A stretch of DNA of 15,600 nucleotides from RGIG5952 sp045627605 (GTDB taxonomy: Bacteria; Verrucomicrobiota; Kiritimatiellia; RFP12; JAAYLN01), in the NCBI GenBank assembly GCA_045627605.1, contig JAZQOA010000129.1:1-15600 (forward strand). The letters run 5' to 3'. This document shows, piece by piece, positions 1 to 6,510 of the stretch (position 1 is its first letter; each line of letters starts with the position of its first letter). The notes below the pieces were generated by a model. The model had not been told where the DNA came from. It saw nothing but the letters and a program-made list of their open reading frames with translations, and ran no database searches. A program made the translations under genes and the position numbers.

Positions 1-950
1 ACGAGAATGCCGCCACCCGCCGAGGCGCCCTTCTGGCCCGGCATCGTCGGCACCGCCGTGAGCGTGCCGTCCAGCGTCAGCGAATCGGCGTCGATGCGGA
101 TCATGCCCGCGCCACGATGACCGTCGCGGTTGGTGCCGCTCGCCGAGCCGGGATAAATCGGCGCATTCTCAAAGCCGTAGGTCATGATGTAGGTCGTCGT
201 GGTATCCGGCTTCGTGCCGCCGCCAAGGCCGGCGTACGACCCGCCCGCTCTGTTGTCTCCGCTCGCCATCCCGCCCGGGCACGAATAGTACTGCCGCGTG
301 CCGAGGTAGTAGCTGCGCTCGAAGCCGCCCTCGCGCGCGTCAAATCCGCCGCCCGCGGCGACCTCGACGTCGGACATCACGAACCGGACCGGCACGCCCG
401 AGCGGTTGTCGCAGATTGGACGCATCCAGCCGCCGGACGCAAGCGTGGTCTTGCCGACGACCTCGAAGACATTCTCGCCATAGAGATAGTCGAGCTTCGG
501 AATCTCAATGTACTGCGCCGCATCCCGCGCCGGAATCTCGTGCAGGTCGTAGCCCGCCGTCGGCACGATGAAGCCGCCCTGGACGTCCAGACGGCCTCCG
601 ATCTTCACCTTCAGCGGACTGTTCTGGTCCATGCCGCCGAAGTAGAGGCAACCGTTGTTCTTGATCGTCACGTCGCCAAAGACATCCATGCCGATGGGCT
701 CCAGTCGCTCGGGATCGTACGCGCTGTGCCGCGGCAAGGTAATGGAGCTGATGCCGTCACGGTTGAGCGCGTTCGGGTTGTCGAACTTGCCGCGCGTGCC
801 ACCGATAAAGCAATAGCACTTGTCGACGACCAGGTCTTTCACCGCGACGTAGGCGGGTGCAACCATGCCGCGCGAGTTGCCGACACCTTTCACGTTGGCC
901 GTGTCGTTCGTGCCGGGGATGCCGTTCGGCGTCCAATCCGTCGCCGTGAA
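1..950 (-). repeat. Internal beta module, copy B (cut by the window edge)
   Basis: Copy B starts near residue 920 with EWFTATDWTPNGIPGTNDTA. It repeats the marks of copy A in the same order: GKTTLASGGWMRPI, VAAGGGFDARE, GGSYAGLGGG, MIRIDADSLTLDGTLTA, and then AGGGIL at the left edge. The alternating polar and glycine strands suggest a beta-helix or beta-solenoid passenger (inference). Confidence 0.72.
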
Positions 951-3707
951 CCACTCGATCGCGTCCGCGTCGCGACTCGTGTAGGTCGCGGCGTTCTCCG
1001 CCTTGTTGCCGAAGAACGCGACAGCCTTGAAGCCCGCCTGCGCCGGCACGACGAGCGGATTCTGAAAGCGCTGCGCGAACGGCACGTCGCCGAGCCAGTA
1101 CTGGAACTCCTTTGTCTCGTCGTCCGATGTCGCCGTAATGGTGAATGTCCCGCCCTCCGCCGTCCAGTCGCAGGCGACCTCCGCCCCGGCGTCGCCGAGC
1201 GCGGAGCAGTCCGCCCGGTATTCGTCCTCGCCGTAGATCCAGTTGAGCCTGGTCGGCGTGGTGACAAAGTAGGATTCGCAAACCGTGTTGCCCGTGCCGC
1301 TGCTGGTTCCGCTCGTCGAGGAAATCCAATAGCCTTCGCAGGAGGCGCGGTGCGTGCCGTCGGCCGAAACGAGCATTTCGGGGGCCGATTCACCCTGAAT
1401 GTTGTTCGAATCGGGACTCAGCGGGTAGAGACCCGGATAGAAGCCCTCGACTTTCGCCGCCCAAGACGGGACGACAATCGTGAGGAGTCCCCAGCCTTGC
1501 GGAACCGCGGCATACATCACGGCCGACCCATCCTCGCCGTCGGCGTAGGCCGTCCTGTAGTTGCCGGTGGAGGCCTTGGCGGACATCGTGGCGACGCCCG
1601 GGCCGAGGATGTCCTCCACGGAACCCGCCACATACGAATCTGTCGCGCCGCGGGCATAGAGCTGGTCGATGTCGTAGGGTGACAACGCCATGCCAATGGC
1701 GATGCGTCCGCCACCGCCGCCGCCACGCGGGTTGCTGTAATCCGAAATGCGGTAGTACTTGTAGGCGTGGTAGCGGGAGTCCGCCGTCAGGACGCCGCCG
1801 TCGCCGTCGAAATAGTCGCAGGTGAGCCAGATGCCGCCGCCCGAACCGAGGTTGTGGTCGCCCGTCGCGGACATCGCCGAAAGCGTGCCGTCGAGAATGA
1901 CGTTCGCCGCGTAGATGCGGATGGCCCCGCCGCCAACGATGCCCTCGCCGCCGCCCGCGATGCCGGGGTAGAACGGCGCCATTGGATAGCCATAGGCGCG
2001 GATGCCGAGCTCGGGCGTCGAGGGCGATTTGCTTCCGCCCCGACCACCATAGCCGCCGCCGGAGGAATCGGCTTCATTGGGCGCCGTAACCGCATTCCCG
2101 GTATGTGCGCAGATCGGCGCGTCGCAGTAGCGCTTTGCATAGCCGAGGCCGTCGGCGTTGAAGCCGCCGCCTGCGGCGACAGAGAGGTCGCGCAGGTCGA
2201 AGATGACGGGGTTGCCCGTGTTGTATTTCGGCGAGTCGGCAGTCGAACCGCAGGCGTTGTCGTTGTGGCTGAACGGATAGATCCAGCAGCCGGACGCCAC
2301 CGTCGTCTTGCCGCCGACGACGACCTTCGCGCCGCCGCGCTGGAACGCCTGATAGGCGCGGTCCGTGCCGTTCGTCGGGCCCGCGTAGACCGCGAGTTCA
2401 GCCGCCGTGCCGTTGAGCGTCAGGTTTCCCTTCACCGCCAGGCGCGCTGCGGACGCCTGCCGGTAGCCGCCGAGATAGAGCTTCGATGTGCCGCCGAGCG
2501 TCAGGTCGCCGCGGATATCGAGGCCGATTGTCGCCGTCGACGTCTGGTCGAGCGCCGTGCGCTGCCGCGTTGTGATCTTGCCGCTGGCGAAGTTCGCCGA
2601 AAGGCAGGCAGTGCCCTCGAGCGTCAGCGAACCAACGTCCGCAAAGACATCGAGCTCGACGTTCTTGCCATTCGGGATGACGACGGCATCCGACGGACCC
2701 GGTGCGCCACCCGGCGTCCAGTTGCCGTCCGCGCTCCACTTTCCGCCGCTCGCGCCGCTGAAGGTCTTCTCCGAAAGCGCCACGTCCGGCTCGAAGACGG
2801 CAGTCAAGGAACGGTCACGGTTGCCCGGGATGCCAAACAAGGGCGAATGGTCGAAGGTCTGGCCCTCGGCGACGTCACCTTCCCAGCGGACAAAGCGGTA
2901 GCCGGAATCAGGCGTCGCCGTCACCTCGACATATTCGTTCGCCGCGCAGGTGCATCCGGCGGACGAGACACTGCCGCCTTCGCCCGCGGCAAACACGAGC
3001 GTATGGTTCTCGTAGGCGACAGTCTCATGGTCGTATGTCAAATTCGACGTCGCCTCCGCGCCCGCATCGTAACGGAACAACGAGCCCGTGCCGTCGTCTT
3101 CGGGATACGGATACTCGAAACCGAGGAAACTGTTGCCGGACGCGCCGGTTGTGGCGATGCCGAAGCCGTGGGTCGCGTCCCAGCCCCTGTCGAAGTCGGT
3201 CGCACACGTCGGGCCGGCATTCTGGTTGTCACGGGCATGGAAACGAAATTCAACCGCATGCCAGCCACGGGACGGCATCAGCAGGTCCGAGGTCGAAGGA
3301 TAGTCGTTCTGGTTGTTGTTGCGCATGCCGTTCTTCTGGCGGAAGACCTCTTCGCCGTCGATCTTGACCAGCACGGGATCCATCATCAGCGAAGCAATTC
3401 GGTAGCACTTGCCGTCGAACCACATCTCGCCCCAGTAGACAATCGTGCGCTTCTTCGCCCACAGGACGGAAAGCGGGTCGTCCGCCGGCGGGTTCGCCGC
3501 GTTGGTCACGCGCACCGTGGCCGCGGCCGGCCCCAACGCCGGTTCGGCAAACGTATGCGCCTCGTCCGGCCAGTCGGTCTCGTTCAGCGTCGCCGCGCCG
3601 TCGATGACGCCGCACCTGAGCCCCGCGCGCCAAACCGTCACGTCCGTGGCGGCGGACAACACCGACGCCGCCAGACAAACGGCGATGAAAACCATTGACT
3701 TACGCAT
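1..3707 (-). CDS. Giant secreted protein: PA14-like domain, InlB-type repeat, duplicated glycine-rich beta module (3' end outside window)
   Basis: The frame from ATG 3707 stays open to the left edge, giving 1235 residues without a stop, so the C-terminus is missing. A signal peptide is clear: MRKS, then a hydrophobic stretch (residues 5-18) ending VLSA-A. Residues about 75-190 resemble a PA14-like lectin domain (YWGEMWFDGK, VKIDGEEVF, GWHAVEFRFHA). Residues 242-307 match the InlB B-repeat/bacterial repeat pattern (GEGGSV, VEVTATPDSGYRFVRWEGDV, LTAVFEP). Then come two copies of a roughly 350-residue beta-rich module that opens with an NWTP/DWTP motif and becomes glycine-rich. A second InlB-like stretch (near 838-900, FTITATSDDETKEFQYWLGDV) separates them. 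The start is fixed by the signal peptide and a strong GGAGGA site. The protein is exported and probably sits on the surface or is released; binding of glycans or surfaces is inferred from the domains. No catalytic residues are recognised. Confidence 0.88.
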   Translation of the reverse strand, partial: MRKSMVFIAVCLAASVLSAATDVTVWRAGLRCGVIDGAATLNETDWPDEAHTFAEPALGPAAATVRVTNAANPPADDPLSVLWAKKRTIVYWGEMWFDGKCYRIASLMMDPVLVKIDGEEVFRQKNGMRNNNQNDYPSTSDLLMPSRGWHAVEFRFHARDNQNAGPTCATDFDRGWDATHGFGIATTGASGNSFLGFEYPYPEDDGTGSLFRYDAGAEATSNLTYDHETVAYENHTLVFAAGEGGSVSSAGCTCAANEYVEVTATPDSGYRFVRWEGDVAEGQTFDHSPLFGIPGNRDRSLTAVFEPDVALSEKTFSGASGGKWSADGNWTPGGAPGPSDAVVIPNGKNVELDVFADVGSLTLEGTACLSANFASGKITTRQRTALDQTSTATIGLDIRGDLTLGGTSKLYLGGYRQASAARLAVKGNLTLNGTAAELAVYAGPTNGTDRAYQAFQRGGAKVVVGGKTTVASGCWIYPFSHNDNACGSTADSPKYNTGNPVIFDLRDLSVAAGGGFNADGLGYAKRYCDAPICAHTGNAVTAPNEADSSGGGYGGRGGSKSPSTPELGIRAYGYPMAPFYPGIAGGGEGIVGGGAIRIYAANVILDGTLSAMSATGDHNLGSGGGIWLTCDYFDGDGGVLTADSRYHAYKYYRISDYSNPRGGGGGGRIAIGMALSPYDIDQLYARGATDSYVAGSVEDILGPGVATMSAKASTGNYRTAYADGEDGSAVMYAAVPQGWGLLTIVVPSWAAKVEGFYPGLYPLSPDSNNIQGESAPEMLVSADGTHRASCEGYWISSTSGTSSGTGNTVCESYFVTTPTRLNWIYGEDEYRADCSALGDAGAEVACDWTAEGGTFTITATSDDETKEFQYWLGDVPFAQRFQNPLVVPAQAGFKAVAFFGNKAENAATYTSRDADAIEWFTATDWTPNGIPGTNDTANVKGVGNSRGMVAPAYVAVKDLVVDKCYCFIGGTRGKFDNPNALNRDGISSITLPRHSAYDPERLEPIGMDVFGDVTIKNNGCLYFGGMDQNSPLKVKIGGRLDVQGGFIVPTAGYDLHEIPARDAAQYIEIPKLDYLYGENVFEVVGKTTLASGGWMRPICDNRSGVPVRFVMSDVEVAAGGGFDAREGGFERSYYLGTRQYYSCPGGMASGDNRAGGSYAGLGGGTKPDTTTTYIMTYGFENAPIYPGSASGTNRDGHRGAGMIRIDADSLTLDGTLTAVPTMPGQKGASAGGGIL
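1695..2750 (-). repeat. Internal beta module, copy A, within the giant secreted protein
   Basis: Copy A covers roughly residues 320-670. It begins with KWSADGNWTPGGAPGPSDAV and then VGSLTLEG. It runs through GKTTVASGCWIYPF and VAAGGGFNADG, a tract of SSGGGYGGRGG, then IRIYAANVILDGTLSA, and ends near RGGGGGGRIAIG. The same ordered motifs return in copy B about 595-605 residues later. It is a divergent protein-level repeat, not a recent DNA duplication. Confidence 0.75.
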
Positions 3708-3715
3708 TTTGAACT

Positions 3716-3721
3716 TCCTCC
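3716..3721 (-). promoter_or_regulatory. Strong Shine-Dalgarno site of the giant secreted protein
   Basis: On the minus strand GGAGGA lies 8 nt before ATG 3707. It decides the start of a gene whose frame runs off the window edge. Confidence 0.8.
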
Positions 3722-3730
3722 ATTTTAGCA

Positions 3731-3746
3731 GCAAGCCCAAGCTTGC
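3731..3746 (-). promoter_or_regulatory. Leader hairpin directly upstream of the ribosome binding site
   Basis: GCAAGC-TTGG-GCTTGC forms a perfect 6-bp stem with a 4-nt loop, 9 nt upstream of the GGAGGA site. It would lie in the 5' leader of the giant secreted protein gene if the promoter at 3794-3822 is used. It may influence translation or mRNA stability; this is inference. Confidence 0.4.
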
Positions 3747-3793
3747 AAATTCGAAAGAGGTAATTGCCCCGGCTGACGCTCTCACGAGCCTCA

Positions 3794-3822
3794 ATTGCAG
3801 GCATTGCCAAGTTGCCCGTCAA
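3794..3822 (-). promoter_or_regulatory. Candidate sigma70-type promoter for the giant secreted protein
   Basis: On the minus strand TTGACG (3817-3822, 5 of 6 to consensus) is followed after exactly 17 nt by TGCAAT (3794-3799, 4 of 6). The predicted transcript starts near 3787 and has a leader of about 80 nt that includes the hairpin at 3731-3746. The rest of the 3708-3974 gap shows no gene. Confidence 0.4.
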
Positions 3823-3931
3823 AAACAAAGGTCCGATTCGGCCACCCGGCCGACGGGGATGGTTTGGGCGGCACAACAATTCTTGCAAATCTTGTAATTT
3901 TGCGCAAGGAATTTCGTGAAATGGGAATTTT

Positions 3932-3962
3932 CCCCGATTAACGGGGCCTCCCCTCCGGAGGC
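3932..3962 (-). terminator. Two adjacent hairpins after the ASCH-RadC gene; possible weak terminator
   Basis: Downstream of the TAG stop at 3975-3977 are two inverted repeats. One has GCCTC/GAGGC arms (3946-3950 and 3958-3962) around a perfect CCTCCGGAGG palindrome. The other is CCCCG-TTAAT-CGGGG (3932-3946). On the minus strand the second stem is followed by AAAATT, not a T run, so a classical intrinsic terminator is doubtful. Confidence 0.3.
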
Positions 3963-3974
3963 AATCGCCAGAAG

Positions 3975-4865
3975 CTAAAAAACTCGCGGTTGTGCGGCCA
4001 TGCCATTCGTCGCCAATGAAATACGTTCATACTCACCGTTTTTACCAATGACGAGGTGGTCGAGCAATTTGACGCCAAGTTGTTCCCCCAGGGATGCAAG
4101 AGCAGTTGTCAATTGCCGATCCTGTAAACTCGGTGTAAGATCACCGCTCGGATGATTGTGGGCGACGATGATCGACTTCGCGCCAACCGTCAATGCCGCG
4201 CTAAAGACTTCGCCGGGCAGCACCGTAGTTGCCACGGACGATGTGCCGAGCGAGACGAGAACGGGCTCGGCAAGGACGCGGCGGTTTTCATCGAGCGGCA
4301 ACACGAAAAAGCCCTCGCTCTCTCGCACAATCGGAAGCGCGGCACGAAATATCCTTGCCGCATCCTCGGCTGCGGCGATGCGTTCGCCGATTTGCCGCGA
4401 AAGGAAATCCGCCGCGTCCACCTGGGCGGCCAACGCGGGCGGCATTTGCCACATGCCAACATTGCCACGGCAGGGGATCGGACGCTCAAAACAGACCACC
4501 TCGGACAAGTCCCACCAACAATCATACCCCTCGTCCCATGTGATCTTCCCGTTCGGGGCTCTGTCATCGCTCAAGACAAGGTCGTTTCTCGACCGTGAAC
4601 TGTAATCGCAAGTCCCGACAATTTTTCCCGGCCAGTTCTTGACCTCATTCCACGCCGGGATCGTCTCGAACTCCTCGGCGGACAAACTCCGCGCCGCCCA
4701 CCGAACAAACTCGCCGTACTCCTCCTTGGTGAATGACTTGCTGCATGAAATCGCGCAGCGGCCCTTGCTTGGCGTGGGCAACATGCTTCGATTCTCAACG
4801 CGCTTGATTCCAAGCAAGATGAGAATCGCATACGGCCCAGTGCAGGTAAAGGCGGAAGTGATCAT
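3975..4865 (-). CDS. ASCH domain fused to a RadC-type JAMM metalloprotease-like domain
   Basis: The protein has 296 residues and no signal peptide. Residues about 10-145 look like an ASCH domain, a PUA-like RNA-binding fold: G19-x-K21-x-x-E24-x-R26 is the family signature, KGR follows at 34-36, and RPIPCRGNVGMWQMP (128-142) closes the domain. Residues about 155-285 match the RadC/JAB domain: ESEGFFVLPLDENRRVL, then HNHPSGDLTPSLQD, giving H236-x-H238-x(10)-D249, the JAMM zinc ligands, and LDHLVIG. E184 or E182 is the likely JAMM glutamate. Chromosomal RadC carries a helix-hairpin-helix N-terminus instead; here ASCH takes its place. The usual PREVF motif reads PGEVF (217-221). The ATG overlaps the previous gene's TGA by 4 nt, so translation is probably coupled. 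Family knowledge suggests nucleic-acid recognition by ASCH; the biochemical role of RadC is unsettled, and a mobile-element or defence role is inference. Confidence 0.86.
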   Translation of the reverse strand: MITSAFTCTGPYAILILLGIKRVENRSMLPTPSKGRCAISCSKSFTKEEYGEFVRWAARSLSAEEFETIPAWNEVKNWPGKIVGTCDYSSRSRNDLVLSDDRAPNGKITWDEGYDCWWDLSEVVCFERPIPCRGNVGMWQMPPALAAQVDAADFLSRQIGERIAAAEDAARIFRAALPIVRESEGFFVLPLDENRRVLAEPVLVSLGTSSVATTVLPGEVFSAALTVGAKSIIVAHNHPSGDLTPSLQDRQLTTALASLGEQLGVKLLDHLVIGKNGEYERISLATNGMAAQPRVF

Positions 4866-5368
4866 TCAAATTCAACCATCATTTCAAGCGAAGGTTCGTC
4901 GCCGGAAAAATCAAGATTGACCGTGCCATACAATTTGCCGCCAAGCCACTTGGCGATCTTCTCGCAAACAACTTGAATGTCCAACGCGGTCATCAGTTCG
5001 CCGAACACAAAGGACACTTCGGCGAGTTCACGCCCGTCCTTGTTGTCCCATGCCCGCATCTCCAAGAGCTTCAGCGAATACTTCATGCCGAAGACGCGAT
5101 TGAAGAGATTCTTCTTTTTGACGAGTTCAACTACGTCCATATCACCCTCTGATCCTTTCATAACGCTCTCACAATAACTCACAGCACTTTCATCGTAGTC
5201 ATTCCGCTCCTCGACATCGATTTCCTCGTCAAAATTACCATCTTCTGTTACGGGATCAATGGTGGCAGAGACAGCACAAAACTTATCAAGAGCATCTTCC
5301 TTTGAATCTGCCTTGATGATGCGTGACGTGATAAATGTCTGCTTCTTGATTACCTTGTAAATAGCCAT
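4862..5368 (-). CDS. Unknown acidic 168-aa protein, coupled to ASCH-RadC
   Basis: I do not recognise a firm family. The start is ATG 5368 (MAIYKVIKK), placed after a GGAAG site at 5374-5378; a TTG at 5380 would overlap that site, so I reject it. The N-terminus (YKVIKKQ...IKADSKEDALDKF) has the beta-strand then ADS-x-E-x-A helix layout of small DpnD/PcfM-like proteins, which is a weak resemblance. The middle is strongly acidic (DGNFDEEIDVEERNDYDE). The C-terminal part is a mixed alpha/beta region ending MMVEFE. There is no signal peptide and no membrane segment. Its TGA overlaps the ATG of the ASCH-RadC gene (ATGA), so the two products are likely made together and may act together. Sampled 60-nt lines inside it have about 42-47% GC, against about 70% in a sampled line of moxR, which suggests transfer. 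Confidence 0.75.
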   Translation of the reverse strand: MAIYKVIKKQTFITSRIIKADSKEDALDKFCAVSATIDPVTEDGNFDEEIDVEERNDYDESAVSYCESVMKGSEGDMDVVELVKKKNLFNRVFGMKYSLKLLEMRAWDNKDGRELAEVSFVFGELMTALDIQVVCEKIAKWLGGKLYGTVNLDFSGDEPSLEMMVEFE

Positions 5369-5384
5369 ATGAGCTTCCAATCAA

Positions 5385-5390
5385 ATTATA
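5385..5390 (-). promoter_or_regulatory. Perfect TATAAT box upstream of the 168-aa gene
   Basis: TATAAT on the minus strand lies 16 nt before ATG 5368, in the 82-nt gap after moxR. No convincing -35 is present at 16-18 nt. A start 7 nt downstream would leave a leader of about 10 nt that begins at the ribosome binding site, so either the leader is very short or the box is fortuitous in an AT-rich stretch. Confidence 0.3.
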
Positions 5391-5450
5391 TTGTCATACC
5401 TCAATTGTCTTTCCTGGACATGATCTTGGATTCCCTTGCTTTCAAAATTC

Positions 5451-6482
5451 TCACATTCCCACGCTCACGCCGTCCGGCAAGTCAAGCCCGGCTTCATCAA
5501 CGTGCGCGAGGACGTCCGCGACGACATCGGCGGCCGAAACATGGTCGAGGCGCGCCTGGTAGCCGAGGATGAGACGGTGGTTCAGCACGGGTTCCGCCAC
5601 GGCGCGCACGTCCTCGAAACCGACGGAGGGGCGCCCCGCAAGCAAAGCCATGGCGCGGGCGGACTCCGCCATCGCAATCGCCGCGCGCGGCGACGCGCCG
5701 TATGTCACGCAGGACTTGACCTTCTCCGTGGCGCCGGCGGAGGCGGGATGCGTCGCATCGACAAGGCGCGCGATCCACGAGGCAACGGGACGGGGAAGCC
5801 TCACGCGGTCGACGGCGTCAAAGCACCGGGCCAGCAACTCGGGCGTCATGTGCCAGGTCGCGGACGGCACCTGGCCGTGGCGCCGCCCGGCGAGGATGTC
5901 CGTCACGACGGCGACGTCGAGCCCCCCCACCGCCAGGCGGAAGAGGAAGCGGTCAAGTTGCGCCTCGGGCAGAGGATAGGTGCCTTCAAGCTCGATCGGG
6001 TTCTGGCTGGCGAGGACGAAGAAGGGAGACGGCAGCTTGCGCGTCGTCCCCAGGAGGGTCACGCTCCGCTCCTGCATCGTCTCAAGCATGGCGGACTGCG
6101 TCTTGGGCGAGGCCCGGTTGATTTCGTCCGCCAGCAGAATGTTGCAGAAGACGGGGCCGGGCTGGAAGACCATTTCGCGGCGGCCGTCCGCCATCGTCTG
6201 GAGAATGTGCGAGCCAAGGATGTCGCCGGGCATGAGGTCGGGGGTGAACTGGACGCGCTTGAAGTCGAGCCCCATCACCTCGCCGACGGCCTTGACGAGC
6301 GCGGTTTTGCCCAGCCCCGGGCGGCCTTCGAGCAGGATGTGGCCCCGGGCGAGAATGCCGGCAAGCACGAGCCGGTTGAGCGATTGGCGACCGAGCAACA
6401 TGCCGTCAAGCTGTTCCAGGGCGTTGTCAAGCGCCTCGCCTACCGTGGCGATTTCCGCAGGGGTGAGAAATTCTCCGTCCAT
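5451..6482 (-). CDS. moxR: MoxR family AAA+ ATPase
   Basis: The protein has 343 residues. Walker A is GRPGLGKT (53-60), Walker B is LLADEINR (116-123), sensor 1 is in ASQNP (158-162), followed by the MoxR signature EGTYPLPEAQLDRF, and the sensor-2 region is YGASPRAAIAMAESARA near the C-terminus. MoxR proteins act as chaperone-like ATPases that help mature envelope or metal-containing complexes, usually with von Willebrand (VWA) or DUF58 partners. The start is ATG 6482 after an AGGAG site; an upstream in-frame extension would run into the preceding gene and is arginine-rich noise. It is the last gene of the block that begins at scpA. The expected DUF58 gene does not follow; the AT-richer ASCH-RadC cassette does. 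Confidence 0.93.
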   Translation of the reverse strand: MDGEFLTPAEIATVGEALDNALEQLDGMLLGRQSLNRLVLAGILARGHILLEGRPGLGKTALVKAVGEVMGLDFKRVQFTPDLMPGDILGSHILQTMADGRREMVFQPGPVFCNILLADEINRASPKTQSAMLETMQERSVTLLGTTRKLPSPFFVLASQNPIELEGTYPLPEAQLDRFLFRLAVGGLDVAVVTDILAGRRHGQVPSATWHMTPELLARCFDAVDRVRLPRPVASWIARLVDATHPASAGATEKVKSCVTYGASPRAAIAMAESARAMALLAGRPSVGFEDVRAVAEPVLNHRLILGYQARLDHVSAADVVADVLAHVDEAGLDLPDGVSVGM

Positions 6483-6510
6483 CTTCACTTCTCCTTTTCC
6501 AAAAACCAAC

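Noticed and set aside
117..1682. 521-aa open frame on the plus strand
   Set aside because: It is antisense to the giant secreted protein, rich in Arg/Val/Ala, with no recognisable domain; it is a shadow of GC-rich codons.
1767..3698. 643-aa open frame on the plus strand
   Set aside because: It is antisense to the N-terminal half of the giant protein, whose signal peptide, domains and ribosome binding site are clear.
3700..3888. 62-aa minus-strand frame in the leader of the giant gene
   Set aside because: It has a TTG start without a ribosome binding site and no recognisable protein; only its last codons are noted as a mini-ORF.
3882..3908. CTTGC...GCAAG inverted repeat resembling an operator
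   Set aside because: Only 5 bp pair across a 17-nt centre, too weak to call a binding site.
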